NCBI RefSeq assembly: GCF_019973775.1
Contig: NZ_AP025032.1
Coordinates: 62,001 to 126,000, forward strand
Source: Aureimonas sp. SA4125
GTDB lineage: Bacteria; Pseudomonadota; Alphaproteobacteria; Rhizobiales; Rhizobiaceae
Direction of reading: 5' to 3'
Length of the DNA: 64,000 bases
Part shown: positions 9,577 through 18,252 of the stretch, one piece after another
Position numbering within the stretch: the first letter of the stretch is position 1
How the letters are laid out: every line of letters begins with the position of its first letter
Position numbers and translations under genes: made by a program
The notes under the pieces: model-generated
What the model saw: the letters and a program-made list of their open reading frames with translations, nothing else
What the model was told of the DNA's origin: nothing
Databases searched by the model: none

Positions 9577-10296
9577 ATGGCCAGCAGCGCGCTTTTCGCC
9601 TTCCTCGCGGGTGTCCTGTCGGTGCTGTCGCCCTGCGTCTTGCCGCTCCTGCCGATCGTCCTCGGCACGGCGGTGTCGCAACACCGCTTCGGACCGGCGG
9701 CGCTGTCCGGCGGCCTGGCGCTTTCCTTCGTCGCGATCGGCCTGTTCGTCGCAACGATCGGCTTTGCCGTCGGCCTCGACGCCGGGCTCTTCCGCAGCAT
9801 CGGCGGCCTGATGCTGATGGGTGTCGGCATCATCCTCCTGCTGCCGGTGCTGCAAGTGCAAATCGCCGCCGCCGCCGGGCCTTTCGGCAACTGGACGGAA
9901 CAGCATCTGGGCGGCTTCGACACCGCGGGGCTGCAAGGCCAGTTCGGCCTCGGGCTTCTGCTCGGCGCCATCTGGAGCCCCTGCGTCGGACCGACGCTCG
10001 GCGCCGCCTCCGTGCTGGCGGCCAGGGGCGAGAATCTCGGCGAGGTGGCGCTGGTGATGGGCGTGTTCGGCCTCGGCGCGGCACTGCCGCTGCTCGTCCT
10101 CGGCATGCTCTCGCGCGAGACCATGCTGCGCTGGCGCCATCGGATGATGGGTGCCGGCAAGGGCGGCAAGCAGGTCCTCGGCGGCCTGCTGGTGACGGTC
10201 GGCCTGGCCATCGTCACCGGTCTCGACAAGCAGCTGGAGGCGATCCTCGTCGGCGTGTCGCCGGCCTGGCTGACGCGCCTGACGACACAGTTCTGA
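9577..10296 (+). CDS. CcdA/DsbD-type transmembrane thiol reductant carrier
   Basis: The 239-residue integral membrane protein passes electrons from cytoplasmic thioredoxin to periplasmic partners. It shows the two diagnostic half-motifs with the redox cysteines, LSPCVLPLLP (about 16-25) and WSPCVGPTLGAAS (about 131-143), and about six hydrophobic helices. Three bases separate it from the stop of the thioredoxin gene, so the two form a two-gene operon; a hairpin terminator follows. CcdA in the strict sense serves cytochrome c maturation, but no cyt c gene is near, so a general ScsB/CcdA role is as likely. Confidence 0.9.
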   Translation: MASSALFAFLAGVLSVLSPCVLPLLPIVLGTAVSQHRFGPAALSGGLALSFVAIGLFVATIGFAVGLDAGLFRSIGGLMLMGVGIILLLPVLQVQIAAAAGPFGNWTEQHLGGFDTAGLQGQFGLGLLLGAIWSPCVGPTLGAASVLAARGENLGEVALVMGVFGLGAALPLLVLGMLSRETMLRWRHRMMGAGKGGKQVLGGLLVTVGLAIVTGLDKQLEAILVGVSPAWLTRLTTQF

Positions 10297-10356
10297 CCGG
10301 CAGACCGCCGCGACGCGCTCTGGGCCGAAAGCCGCGAGACGGAAACGCAGACAAGC

Positions 10357-10389
10357 AAAAGGCCCGCCGGCGATGCCAGGCGGGCCTTT
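10357..10389. terminator. Bidirectional hairpin terminator
   Basis: The arms GGCCCGCC (10361-10368) and GGCGGGCC (10379-10386) are perfect complements, preceded by AAAA and followed by TTT. The hairpin therefore has a T-run on either strand. It lies between the converging ccdA-like gene and rplT and can serve both. Confidence 0.85.
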
Positions 10390-10415
10390 GAACGTCAGGC
10401 GCCGAGGCGCAGCTG

Positions 10416-10841
10416 TCAGGCGGCGACGGTCGTGACCGGCTCGCGAACGGCGCGCTCGAACGAGCCGGGGTTCTGGCCCTTCAGGTATTCCAGGGCGGCC
10501 TTGGCCGAATCGCAGAGCGCGGCGAAAGCCTCGGGCTCGTGGATGGCGAGGTCGGACATGACCTTGCGGTCGACCTCGATGCCGGTCTTCGACAGGCCGT
10601 CGATGAAGCGGGCATAGGTCAGGCCGTGCTCGCGGACCGCGGCGTTGATGCGCTGGATCCAGAGGGCGCGGAAATTGCGCTTCTTGGTGCGACGATCGCG
10701 CGTCGCGTACTGCTTCGACCGGTCGACGGCGGCGAGCGCCGTGCGGATGGTGTTCTTGCGGCGGCCTCGGAAACCCTTGGCCTGCTCGAGAACCTTCTTG
10801 TGCTTGGCGTGCGAGGTGACGCCTCTTTTAACGCGTGCCAT
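10416..10841 (-). CDS. rplT: 50S ribosomal protein L20
   Basis: L20 is an assembly protein that binds 23S rRNA early. The 141-residue product starts [16 protein letters not shown], has the basic RGRRKNT segment and the WIQRINAA and SGIEVDRK-like ([15 protein letters not shown]) C-terminal core typical of L20, with a short alphaproteobacterial C-terminal extension (about 20 residues). It is the last gene of infC-rpmI-rplT, 36 bases after rpmI. Confidence 0.98.
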   Translation of the reverse strand: MARVKRGVTSHAKHKKVLEQAKGFRGRRKNTIRTALAAVDRSKQYATRDRRTKKRNFRALWIQRINAAVREHGLTYARFIDGLSKTGIEVDRKVMSDLAIHEPEAFAALCDSAKAALEYLKGQNPGSFERAVREPVTTVAA

Positions 10842-10877
10842 GATCTTGCTCCTTGATCTTTATGTCTGCCGGACCGC

Positions 10878-11078
10878 TCAGCGGTTGTACGGCATGTAAA
10901 TCTTGACGATCCGCTCGTCGGGCTTGGACAGAATCATCGTCCCGCGCGCATTGCGAAGAAAGTCGTTGGAGCGTTTGATCATGCCATGGCGCTTGCCGGC
11001 GGCACCGGCCTTGACGTGGCCGTTGGCGGTGAACCGGAACCGCTTCTTGGCGCTGGCCTTGGTCTTCATCTTGGGCAT
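10878..11078 (-). CDS. rpmI: 50S ribosomal protein L35
   Basis: The 66-residue protein starts [14 protein letters not shown], the universal L35 N-terminus, which fixes the start at 11078 (an upstream ATG at 11114 would add a non-conserved peptide). It is basic, with the [10 protein letters not shown] core. The start is preceded by AAGGAG-like sequence. It lies between infC and rplT in the canonical operon. Confidence 0.98.
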   Translation of the reverse strand: MPKMKTKASAKKRFRFTANGHVKAGAAGKRHGMIKRSNDFLRNARGTMILSKPDERIVKIYMPYNR

Positions 11079-11343
11079 TTTGCTCTCCTTGATGGGAAGC
11101 GCGACGGCACCCACCGCGCCGCGGTGGAGGGTGCCTGCAATACGAAGGACTTCGGATTGACGCGCATAGCGTTGGGAGCGAACACGGCATGCCCTGCCGG
11201 CCCGCTCGCTAGACGGCGCTGCTATAACCGGTTTGTGCCTGCCAAGGCAAGACCGGGATCGTGCGACATGTCCACTTGGCGCGCCACCGGCAGGCCGGCT
11301 CTCGCAGGCTGCCGGCAGGGGCCGGTGGACAGGGCGCGGCGGC

Positions 11344-11883
11344 TCAGGCGCGGGGAGCCAGAACCATCATCATCTGCCGGCCCTCGAGCTTGGGCTCGGC
11401 TTCGACCTTGGCGATCTCGGCCGTCTCCTCGCGAACCCGGTTCAGCAAGACCATTCCGAGGTCCTGATGCGCCATTTCGCGGCCACGGAACCGCAGCGTC
11501 AGCTTGACCTTGTCGCCCTCCTCGAAGAAGCGGCGGACCGCCTTCATCTTGGTCTCGTAGTCGTGATCGTCGATGTTCGGACGCATCTTGATCTCTTTGA
11601 CCTCGACGGTCTTCTGGCGCTTGCGCTGCTCGGCGGCCTTCTTCTGGCCTTCGTATTTCAGCTTGCCGAGATCGAGGATCTTGCAGACGGGCGGATTGGC
11701 GGTCGGCACGATCTCGACGAGATCGAGGCCGGCCTCTTCGGCCATGGCAAGAGCCTCGGCGGTCGGTGTCGGCCCCCGGTTCTGTCCGTCGGTATCGATC
11801 AACTGGACAAAGGGAATCCGGATGTCCTTGTTGGAGCGCGGCCCCTCCTTCTGGGCGGGCGGCGCGCGAAATGGTCTGCGAAT
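11344..11883 (-). CDS. infC: Translation initiation factor IF-3, AUU start
   Basis: IF-3 binds the 30S subunit, prevents subunit joining and checks the start codon. The 179-residue frame contains the N-domain ([23 protein letters not shown]) and C-domain ([23 protein letters not shown]). No ATG or GTG lies near the conserved N-terminus. An ATT at 11883-11881, coding for the residue before RRPFRAPP, has AGGAG nine bases upstream (11897-11893). IF-3 genes of many bacteria use AUU so that IF-3 represses its own translation, so this start is chosen. An ATG at 12030 in the same frame would add 49 non-conserved residues. Confidence 0.95.
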   Translation of the reverse strand: MRRPFRAPPAQKEGPRSNKDIRIPFVQLIDTDGQNRGPTPTAEALAMAEEAGLDLVEIVPTANPPVCKILDLGKLKYEGQKKAAEQRKRQKTVEVKEIKMRPNIDDHDYETKMKAVRRFFEEGDKVKLTLRFRGREMAHQDLGMVLLNRVREETAEIAKVEAEPKLEGRQMMMVLAPRA

Positions 11884-11897
11884 GGTCGTCGTCTCCT
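11881..11897 (-). promoter_or_regulatory. infC ribosome-binding site with AUU start codon
   Basis: On the minus strand AGGAG (11897-11893) is followed after nine bases by ATT (11883-11881). This decides the infC start and implies the classic feedback in which excess IF-3 discriminates against its own AUU codon. The rule is known for E. coli infC; its operation here is inferred. Confidence 0.75.
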
Positions 11898-12167
11898 GGC
11901 TGTTTACGGTACGTCCTGGCTTCTGGTCCCAGTTCCGGATCGCCGGCATTCGCCGGGCGCCCGAGGCTGGTGGACGGGACAAGATCGGCGCCGACATGCC
12001 GGCGCCTGATCCCGCCGAATTCGTCGTCACCTACGCGGCACAAACCGTTGGTTTACGCGCGCCGAGCCCATATCTCCCATGATATAGCACGTTCGATCGA
12101 GGTTTTCACCTCGTCAAGCCAAGAATTGGCACTCCGCTGCTTCGAGGCCCCCGCCGAGGTTCCCGTG

Positions 12168-12974
12168 ATGTCCCCCCTGCAACCGATCGATCTCCCACCT
12201 GAGTATCTGGATGTCGGCACGGGAACCGATCGCCGCGCCGTCGCCTACCGCGTCCAGTCGGGAGCGACGCCGTCGCTGCTGTGGCTCGGCGGCTACGCGT
12301 CCGACATGAAGGGCACCAAGGCTGCGCGGCTGGCGGCACTGGCGGCACGCGAGGGCTGGGGCTTCTGCCGGTTCGACTATTCCGGCCACGGCGAGTCGGC
12401 CGGCCCGTTCGTCGACGGCACGATCAGCCGGTGGTGCGAAGAAGCCGAGTCCGTGCTCGCAGCGACGCTTTCCGGCCCCGTGATCCTCGTCGGCTCGTCG
12501 ATGGGCGCCTGGATCGCGCTTCGCCTCGCCGCCGGGATGCGGGCCCGGGGCGGCGGCCCGGCCGCGCTTCTGCTTCTTGCCCCGGCACCCGATTTCACCC
12601 GCCGGCTCGTGGTGCCGAACCTCTCCGCGGCCCAATGCGCCGATCTCGCGGCAAAGGGATACTGCACCGAACCCTCCCCGTATGGTCCGCCGATGATCTA
12701 CAGTCGCGCCCTGATCGAGGACGGCGAGAGAAACCTCGTGATGGAAGGGCTGATCGAGACCGGCTGCCCCGTCCACATCATCCAGGGCATGCAGGACCCG
12801 GACGTGCCCTATTCCCACGCCCTCGATCTCGTCAGCCTGCTGCCGGCCGACGGCGTGACGCTCACTCTCGTGAAGGACGGCGATCACAGGCTGTCGCGCG
12901 CGGAGGATTTGGCCAGGATGGAGAGCGCGGTGAGGGCCCTCAGAGCCGAGGCGCAGATCACCCTGTCGCGATAG
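12168..12974 (+). CDS. Alpha/beta hydrolase
   Basis: The 268-residue cytoplasmic protein has an alpha/beta hydrolase fold: the LLWLGGYASDMKG oxyanion region, FDYSGHGES, the nucleophile elbow GSSMGAW (Ser near 105), an acid in MQDPDVPYSHA and the catalytic His in DGDHRLSR. No signal peptide is seen. It is divergent from infC, a neighbourhood common in alphaproteobacteria, but substrate and role are unknown. The frame is open upstream for over 130 codons that overlap infC antisense; the ATG at 12168 matches the domain edge. Confidence 0.88.
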   Translation: MSPLQPIDLPPEYLDVGTGTDRRAVAYRVQSGATPSLLWLGGYASDMKGTKAARLAALAAREGWGFCRFDYSGHGESAGPFVDGTISRWCEEAESVLAATLSGPVILVGSSMGAWIALRLAAGMRARGGGPAALLLLAPAPDFTRRLVVPNLSAAQCADLAAKGYCTEPSPYGPPMIYSRALIEDGERNLVMEGLIETGCPVHIIQGMQDPDVPYSHALDLVSLLPADGVTLTLVKDGDHRLSRAEDLARMESAVRALRAEAQITLSR

Positions 12975-13284
12975 GTTCCCGCTGCCGGCGTGGCCGTTTC
13001 AATTCGTCTTGCAATTGAGATAATTTTGTCACACCGGCCCGCGCCGGAGTGGCGATGGATCCGCAGTCCATTGATGGGCAGGGGATTTTCGCTGAAGCCT
13101 TGTTTCCAGCACCCGCGCGCGGACATTGTGCACCCGGCCGTCCAACCCGTTCGCACCCGCTCTACTTGTGTGAACCCTGTGTCACCACCGCGGCCCCCAG
13201 ATTGCAGGCGTTGACAGTTTTCTGCAACGCACTCACCATCCCTAGATCAACTTTCGCATCCATCCGCTCACCGGAGGATATAGA
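12975..13284. other. Intergenic region, possible promoter for the BTLCP gene
   Basis: These 310 bases hold no convincing gene. A TTGACA hexamer at 13211-13216 followed by a poor -10 (CACCAT after 17 bases, or CTAGAT further on) could drive the downstream protease gene. Composition here is less GC-rich than the neighbours. A purine-rich CGGAGGA just before 13285 is a good ribosome site for the BTLCP start. Confidence 0.4.
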
Positions 13285-13896
13285 ATGCATAAAATCCGCG
13301 CATATGGCGCCGGGTTAGCGCTTGTTCTTTGCCTTGTACTGCCGTCTCAAGCAGAAACGGTAGCGCCGGACTTCATGTCGATAGGATCGAGCGCCGTTGC
13401 GCCACTTGGTCATCGCTTGTTCTGCAAGGCGCAGCCGAATGAGTGCCGCACGGATACGCCGGCTCCGGCAGAACGGCTAGAACTCGAACCGGAGATCATG
13501 AAAACGATCGCGGAGATCAACACGGCGGTCAATCAGATGATCCGTCCGGTATCGGACCAAATCCAGTTCGGCGTCGAGGAACACTGGACCTATCCCGACA
13601 ACAGCGGCGACTGCGAAGACTATGCCCTCTTGAAGCGTCGCAAGCTCCACGCTGCCGGGATCGCCCTGTCGGATCTCCTCATCACCGTGGTCCGAAAGGC
13701 CAATGGCGAAGGCCACGCGATCCTGACCTTGACCACCACCTCCGGCGACTATGTGCTCGACAATCTGGACTGGCGGGTGAGGCCATGGCGGGAGGCCCCC
13801 TATACCTACTTGAAGCGGCAGAGCAGCGACGATCCGGAGAAGTGGCAGACCATCACCGCCGATACCGACGTCCTCGTCAGCGCCGTCGCGCGCTGA
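13285..13896 (+). CDS. Bacterial transglutaminase-like cysteine peptidase (BTLCP, DUF920)
   Basis: The 203-residue protein has a Sec signal peptide (MHKIRAYGAG to PSQAET) and the BTLCP domain with a Cys-His-Asp triad: GDCEDYA (Cys near 110), GHAILTL (His) and LDNLDWR (Asp). A disulfide pair, FCKAQPNEC, lies before the domain, as usual in this family. In several bacteria BTLCP proteins are periplasmic proteases that process large surface adhesins under c-di-GMP control (LapG). This shorter rhizobial type has no LapD or adhesin nearby, so its target is unknown. Confidence 0.87.
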   Translation: MHKIRAYGAGLALVLCLVLPSQAETVAPDFMSIGSSAVAPLGHRLFCKAQPNECRTDTPAPAERLELEPEIMKTIAEINTAVNQMIRPVSDQIQFGVEEHWTYPDNSGDCEDYALLKRRKLHAAGIALSDLLITVVRKANGEGHAILTLTTTSGDYVLDNLDWRVRPWREAPYTYLKRQSSDDPEKWQTITADTDVLVSAVAR

Positions 13897-14122
13897 CGCC
13901 GGCCGACCTTCCGGCAGGCCTGTCGCGAATGGCCACGCATGGGCCATTGCGCTTCGACGGGCGTTGCCGCGCTGCCGGCGGGAGGCGCCCCCAAACTTTT
14001 CGCCGATCAGCCGCGCTTTATAAACCAGTTAAGGGACGGCTTCGCTAGGAGGCTTATAACCTCGACTTTCCATCGATGAGGATGGCAGACGTCGAGGACC
14101 CAAGCCCGATGACCCAAGCCCG

Positions 14123-14380
14123 ATGATCGACGATCGTTTTCAGGATGACGCGTTGAGCGACGCGGCGCTGGCGAGAGCGGTGGAAGCGGCCCTGCGCCGA
14201 CTGCGGATCGTCGCTGTCGGATCGGACGAGGCACGGTTGCGCTCGGCCGTCGACGAACTCGGCAGCAAGAAGACGCCGCGCCTCGCCGCCCCGAAACTCG
14301 CCGACAATCCTTACGCGGAAACGCAGATCCAGCCGTTTTGCGCCGAATCGGCGAGGGCCGATCGTCGAGATCCCGCCTGA
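14123..14380 (+). CDS. Hypothetical small acidic/basic protein
   Basis: An 85-codon frame (MIDDRFQDDALSDAALARAV...) that I do not recognise. Helix-forming alanine- and arginine-rich residues fill the first half, with no signal or membrane segment. The opposite frame over the same DNA is arginine-rich and less protein-like. There is no clear ribosome site: the ATG follows two copies of a 14-base direct repeat (CCCAAGCCCGATGA, 14099-14125). If it is not a gene, 13897-14405 is a noncoding stretch with only a weak inverted repeat AATGGCC...GGCCATT at 13928-13948. Confidence 0.35.
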   Translation: MIDDRFQDDALSDAALARAVEAALRRLRIVAVGSDEARLRSAVDELGSKKTPRLAAPKLADNPYAETQIQPFCAESARADRRDPA

Positions 14381-14405
14381 GCCGGCATTGCAAGCCGGGT
14401 AGAAT

Positions 14406-14594
14406 TCAGGTCTCGTCGTCGCCGGACATTTCGTCCGACGGTCCGGGAATTACATAGCGGCCTGACAGCCATCGGTTCAGGTCCACGTCCTTGCAGCGGG
14501 CGGAGCAGAACGGATAGGCCTCGCGATCGGAAGGTCGTCCGCATTCAGGGCATTTGCGCTTCGGCCGGAGCGGCGTGACGACGCCGTCGCTCAT
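14406..14594 (-). CDS. yacG: DNA gyrase inhibitor YacG (zinc-binding)
   Basis: The 62-residue protein carries the zinc-binding motif [28 protein letters not shown], split here as CPEC...FCSARC, diagnostic of YacG, which binds GyrB and inhibits gyrase in E. coli. The ATG at 14594 overlaps the maf stop by four bases (ATGA), so this start is preferred to one 33 bases upstream. It follows the order infA-maf-yacG seen in rhizobia. Confidence 0.92.
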   Translation of the reverse strand: MSDGVVTPLRPKRKCPECGRPSDREAYPFCSARCKDVDLNRWLSGRYVIPGPSDEMSGDDET

Positions 14595-15232
14595 GTCGCA
14601 GCGGCCGCCTGGCCGGCCTCGCGCCACGGCGCGTGGATGTCAAATCCCTCGCCGCCGATCAGAGCGATCGTCTCGTAGAGCGGCAATCCGACGACATTGG
14701 TGTATGAGCCGACGAGGCGCACGACGAAGCTGCCCGCCAGGCCCTGGATGGCATAGCCACCGGCCTTGCCGCGCCATTCGCCGGAAGCGATGTAGGAGTC
14801 GATGTCGTCGCGCGACAGCCGCTTGAAACGCACGCGCGTTTCCACCAGCCGCTGACGCTGCGTGCCGTCCGGGCCAATCAGGCAGACCCCGGTATGAACG
14901 CGGTGGGTGCGGCCGGAAAGGATGCGCAGATTGGCGACGGCTTCCTCGGCAAGTTCTGCCTTCGGCAGGATCTGTCGTCCGACGGAGACGACGGTGTCGG
15001 CGGCAAGTACCATACGTCCCTCCCTCTCGCCGCGCTCGTTCAAAACGTCGAAAGCTGCTTCCGCCTTGGTCTTGGCGAGCCGTTTGGCCAGGGATCGCGG
15101 ATGTTCGCTCTTCTGCGGCGTCTCGTCGATATCGGCCGGCAGCAGGCGCTCCGGCTCGATGCCGGCCTGCTGCAGAAGTTCCACGCGCCGCGGCGAGCCG
15201 GAGGCCAGGACGAGGTAAAGCCGCTGTGCCAT
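14591..15232 (-). CDS. maf: Maf-family nucleoside triphosphate pyrophosphatase
   Basis: Maf proteins hydrolyse non-canonical or dTTP/UTP nucleotides to monophosphates. The 213-residue product shows [18 protein letters not shown] at the N-terminus, the catalytic Asp in [10 protein letters not shown] and the [15 protein letters not shown] segment. Length is normal. It is 19 bases downstream of infA and overlaps yacG by four bases, so the three are co-transcribed. Confidence 0.94.
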   Translation of the reverse strand: MAQRLYLVLASGSPRRVELLQQAGIEPERLLPADIDETPQKSEHPRSLAKRLAKTKAEAAFDVLNERGEREGRMVLAADTVVSVGRQILPKAELAEEAVANLRILSGRTHRVHTGVCLIGPDGTQRQRLVETRVRFKRLSRDDIDSYIASGEWRGKAGGYAIQGLAGSFVVRLVGSYTNVVGLPLYETIALIGGEGFDIHAPWREAGQAAAAT

Positions 15233-15251
15233 CGGCAGGGTGGCCCGCCGA

Positions 15252-15470
15252 CTACTTGAAGCGGTAGGTGATGCGACCCTTGGACAGGTCGTAGGGGGTC
15301 ATCTCGACCAGCACCTTGTCGCCGGTCAGCACGCGGATGCGGTTCTTGCGCATCCGACCGGCCGTATGAGCGATGATCTCGTGGTCGTTCTCGAGCTTGA
15401 TGCGGAAGGTCGCATTCGGGAGGAGTTCGGTCACCAGACCCGGGAATTCGAGAACTTCTTCTTTCGCCAT
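15252..15470 (-). CDS. infA: Translation initiation factor IF-1
   Basis: The 72-residue OB-fold protein ([19 protein letters not shown]..., [27 protein letters not shown]) is full-length IF-1. It acts at the A site of the 30S subunit with IF-2 and IF-3. It heads the infA-maf-yacG cluster. Confidence 0.98.
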   Translation of the reverse strand: MAKEEVLEFPGLVTELLPNATFRIKLENDHEIIAHTAGRMRKNRIRVLTGDKVLVEMTPYDLSKGRITYRFK

Positions 15471-15686
15471 AAGCGTCTTAACCTCAAAGGGGCCGCGATC
15501 GGGCAGGCCCGTACGGCAGGGAATCGCCGCATCCTGCGGCGGCCATGCATTTCAGAATTGGCCCTAGATCAGATGGATTGGCCGAAAAAGCAAGGCGAGA
15601 TGGCGCTAATACACCATCGTGCCAGCGAAATCAGCTTCCCTGCGATCTGTCGGATCGCCCTGGGTGGAAGCGGTCCCGGCCCGTCG

Positions 15687-16976
15687 CTAGCCGGAGATAC
15701 GCTCCACGTCGGCGCCGCAAGCCACGAGCTTCTCCTCCAGCCGCTCGAAGCCGCGGTCGAGATGGTAGACGCGGTTGACCGTCGTCTCGCCTTCCGCGAC
15801 GAGTCCGGCGATGACCAGCGACACCGAGGCGCGCAGATCCGTCGCCATCACCGGGGCACCGGCCAGCCGCTCCACGCCCTCAATGCGCGCCACCTGGCCG
15901 GAAAGCGAAATCTTCGCGCCGAGCCGGGCGAGTTCCTGGACATGCATGAAGCGGTTCTCGAAGATCGTCTCGGTGATGTGCGAGATGCCGGACGAGCGCG
16001 TCATCAGCGCCATGAACTGCGCCTGAAGATCGGTCGGAAATCCGGGGAAGGGGTCGGTGATGACGTCGACGGGGTGCACCCCGCCGCCGTTGCGCGTTAC
16101 CCGGATGCCGTTCGGCGCCTGGCTGATCTCGGCGCCGGCCTGGCGAAGGGCGGTGAAGGCGCTCTGCAGGAGGGCGGCATCGGTGCCTTCGAGAACGACG
16201 TCGCCGCCGGTCATCGCGACGGCCATGGCATAGGTGCCGGTCTCGATGCGGTCGGGCAGGACGCGGTGGCGGGCACCGGACAGGGAGGTCACGCCCTGGA
16301 TGGTGATGGTCGGCGTGCCGGCGCCCGAAATCTTCGCGCCCATGGCATTGAGGCAGGTCGCAAGGTCGACGACTTCCGGCTCGCGCGCGGCGTTCTCGAT
16401 GACGGTCTCGCCCTTGGCAAGCGAGGCCGCCATCATCATCACATGCGTCGCGCCGACCGAGACCTTCGGGAAGACGAAGCGGTTGCCGACGAGGCCGCCC
16501 TTGGCCTCGGCGTTGATGTAGCCGCGGTCGATGTCGATCGTGGCGCCGAGCGCACGCAGGCCGTCGATGAAGAGATCGACCGGACGCGTGCCGATGGCGC
16601 AGCCGCCGGGAAGCGAGACCTTGGCCTTGTGCATGCGGGCCAGCAGCGGACCGATCACCCAGAAGCTCGCGCGCATTTTCGACACCAGCTCGTAGGGCGC
16701 GGTGGTATCGACGATGGTGCGGGCGGTGAAATGGATGGTGCGCCCGTTCGCCGGCGTCTGGCTGAGACGCTTGCCGGAAACCGAATAGTCGACGCCGTGA
16801 TTGCCGAGGATGCGGATCAGCTGCTCGACATCGGCCAGATGCGGCACGTTCTCGAGCGTCAGCGTGTCGTCCGTCAGGAGCGAGGCGATCATCAGCGGCA
16901 GGGCCGCGTTCTTGGCGCCGGAAATCGGGATCACCCCGTTCAGCGTGTTACCGCCCCTGATGCGAATACGGTCCAT
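15687..16976 (-). CDS. murA: UDP-N-acetylglucosamine 1-carboxyvinyltransferase
   Basis: MurA transfers enolpyruvate from PEP to UDP-GlcNAc, the first committed step of peptidoglycan synthesis. The 429-residue protein starts [14 protein letters not shown]; the frame extends 20 codons further upstream without homology. The catalytic loop cysteine is present in [11 protein letters not shown], and the [11 protein letters not shown] substrate-binding motif is near residue 20. Cysteine rather than aspartate in the loop implies the fosfomycin-sensitive form. A 51-codon membrane peptide gene lies upstream on the same strand. Confidence 0.97.
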   Translation of the reverse strand: MDRIRIRGGNTLNGVIPISGAKNAALPLMIASLLTDDTLTLENVPHLADVEQLIRILGNHGVDYSVSGKRLSQTPANGRTIHFTARTIVDTTAPYELVSKMRASFWVIGPLLARMHKAKVSLPGGCAIGTRPVDLFIDGLRALGATIDIDRGYINAEAKGGLVGNRFVFPKVSVGATHVMMMAASLAKGETVIENAAREPEVVDLATCLNAMGAKISGAGTPTITIQGVTSLSGARHRVLPDRIETGTYAMAVAMTGGDVVLEGTDAALLQSAFTALRQAGAEISQAPNGIRVTRNGGGVHPVDVITDPFPGFPTDLQAQFMALMTRSSGISHITETIFENRFMHVQELARLGAKISLSGQVARIEGVERLAGAPVMATDLRASVSLVIAGLVAEGETTVNRVYHLDRGFERLEEKLVACGADVERISG

Positions 16977-17192
16977 GAAGTCGGGTCCAAGCTTGCCGAG
17001 AGTGCCAGAAGTGCCGCCACTGGTAGCGATCTGCACAGGGATGGGGGGCCGGCGGATGCAGGACGTGGGGCAGAGCCCCGTCCGTCGCGGCCGCGCGCAC
17101 AGCCCCTATGATGGCCCGATCTACACCAGTGCCGCCTTACATTCAAATGCGTTGCCCATCGACGGAAACTTCGGCCGGGAACCTCCGGCGGA

Positions 17193-17348
17193 TCAGGGCC
17201 GCACGAGGATGGTGAGCCCGAAGACGACGAAGGCGACGACCGCCAGCTTCCAGAAATCGCCGCGCTTGCGCAGGCCCGGCAGGCCGAGCGGCCGGATCAG
17301 CTGGACCAGCATCAGGAGAATGAAGAGGGCGGAGAAGAACTTGGTCAT
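17193..17348 (-). CDS. 51-residue single- or double-pass membrane peptide
   Basis: ATG at 17348 opens a 51-codon frame: a hydrophobic N-terminal helix (MTKFFSALFILLMLVQLI), a central RPLGLPGLRKRGDFWK and a second hydrophobic helix (LAVVAFVVFGLTILV) ending RP. The central KPLGLPGL-R-DFWK type segment resembles a small conserved peptide I recall from other rhizobial and Brucella genomes, but no function is known to me. It is too short for common ORF cut-offs. It lies 216 bases upstream of murA on the same strand. Confidence 0.65.
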   Translation of the reverse strand: MTKFFSALFILLMLVQLIRPLGLPGLRKRGDFWKLAVVAFVVFGLTILVRP

Positions 17349-17429
17349 CGGGTGACCGTCTTAGCGAAGCGCACGAGGCTTAGCCAGTCGCCGGACGGAG
17401 CGGCAGTCCGGGACGCGGCCGAAACCCCT

Positions 17430-17471
17430 GTCTGGTGTTTTCGCGATTTTCGCGAAGGAACCGCGCCAGAC
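17430..17471. repeat. Nested inverted repeat after the anti-sigma gene
   Basis: An outer pair GTCTGG (17430-17435) / CCAGAC (17466-17471) encloses a perfect TTCGCGA-TTT-TCGCGAA hairpin (17440-17456). It lies about 60 bases downstream of the anti-sigma stop. It could be a transcription terminator or a protein-binding palindrome; there is no strong T-run. Confidence 0.45.
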
Positions 17472-17532
17472 CCTCTCGGGGATGCGGAAAGGGTGAACAC
17501 TGCCGCCAAGGTCCGCGCCTCGATGTAGGGCT

Positions 17533-18252
17533 TTAGATCGCCTGCAGTTCGCCCTGGGCGACGACGGGACCCGTCGGATTGCCGGTCGGCGATCCGCCGA
17601 GGGGTTCGAGCGTGATGGCGAGAACGCCGCCCTTGGCGACCAGCGCCGGCGGAATCTCGATGCGCAGTGTTCCCTGCTGTGCCAGGACGCCGAGCGAGAG
17701 CGGCGCCTTGCCGGGTTCGATCAGCCAGAGCTCATGCGCATGCGCCGGGTCGGCGCCGACGGCGATGGGGACGAGCGTCGCGCTCGCCGAGCCGGGATAG
17801 ACCACCGCCGCGTAGAGCGGCGGGCCGCTTTCGCCGGCGAGCGAGGCCGTCAGCGGTTCGACCGGCGGACCGGGGCTGGCGGCGACGAGGAGTGCGGCAA
17901 GGCTCGCGGCGGCGACGCCAAGCGAGCCGAGCCCGAGCCACTGCCAGGCGCCGGAGACGCGGCGGCCCGTTGTGGCGCGTGCCTCCGCCCTTGGGGGAAA
18001 GGCTGCCCGCACCCGCAGGATGCGGCCGAGATCGCCGTCGATCGACTCCCAAAGGCCGGCGGGGGGTGCCACGGACTGCGCAGCAGCAACCATCGGACCG
18101 AGGCGGTTCTGCCAGTCGTCGACGGCGCGAGCGAAGACGGCGTCGTGGCGCATCCGCCGCTCGGCCTTGATGCGCCCGGCACTATCGAGCACGCCCAGAG
18201 CATATTCCGCGGCGAGCATGTCGTCTTCGGGAGGATCGGTGAATTCGCTCAT
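17533..18252 (-). CDS. Anti-sigma-K factor RskA-type membrane protein
   Basis: The 239-residue protein probably holds the sigma factor encoded immediately upstream at the membrane. The N-terminal cytoplasmic part has the anti-sigma zinc-finger-like EYALGVLD segment (about 14-21), followed by one membrane helix (about 95-118, WLGLGSLGVAAASLAALLVA) and an RskA-type periplasmic domain with AHELWLIEPGKAPLSLG and a C-terminal beta-rich LAITLEPLGGSPTGNPTGPV. ATG at 18252 overlaps the sigma stop (ATGA), which fixes the start. The inducing signal is unknown. Confidence 0.88.
   Translation of the reverse strand: MSEFTDPPEDDMLAAEYALGVLDSAGRIKAERRMRHDAVFARAVDDWQNRLGPMVAAAQSVAPPAGLWESIDGDLGRILRVRAAFPPRAEARATTGRRVSGAWQWLGLGSLGVAAASLAALLVAASPGPPVEPLTASLAGESGPPLYAAVVYPGSASATLVPIAVGADPAHAHELWLIEPGKAPLSLGVLAQQGTLRIEIPPALVAKGGVLAITLEPLGGSPTGNPTGPVVAQGELQAI

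Noticed and set aside
13211..13246. Sigma-70 promoter before the BTLCP gene
   Set aside because: TTGACA is present, but the -10 candidates are poor or wrongly spaced; kept only as a note in the intergenic entry.
14007..14393. Minus-strand 128-codon frame over the hypothetical 85-residue gene
   Set aside because: It is arginine/serine-rich with no recognisable motif and no ribosome site; less plausible than the plus-strand frame, which is itself uncertain.
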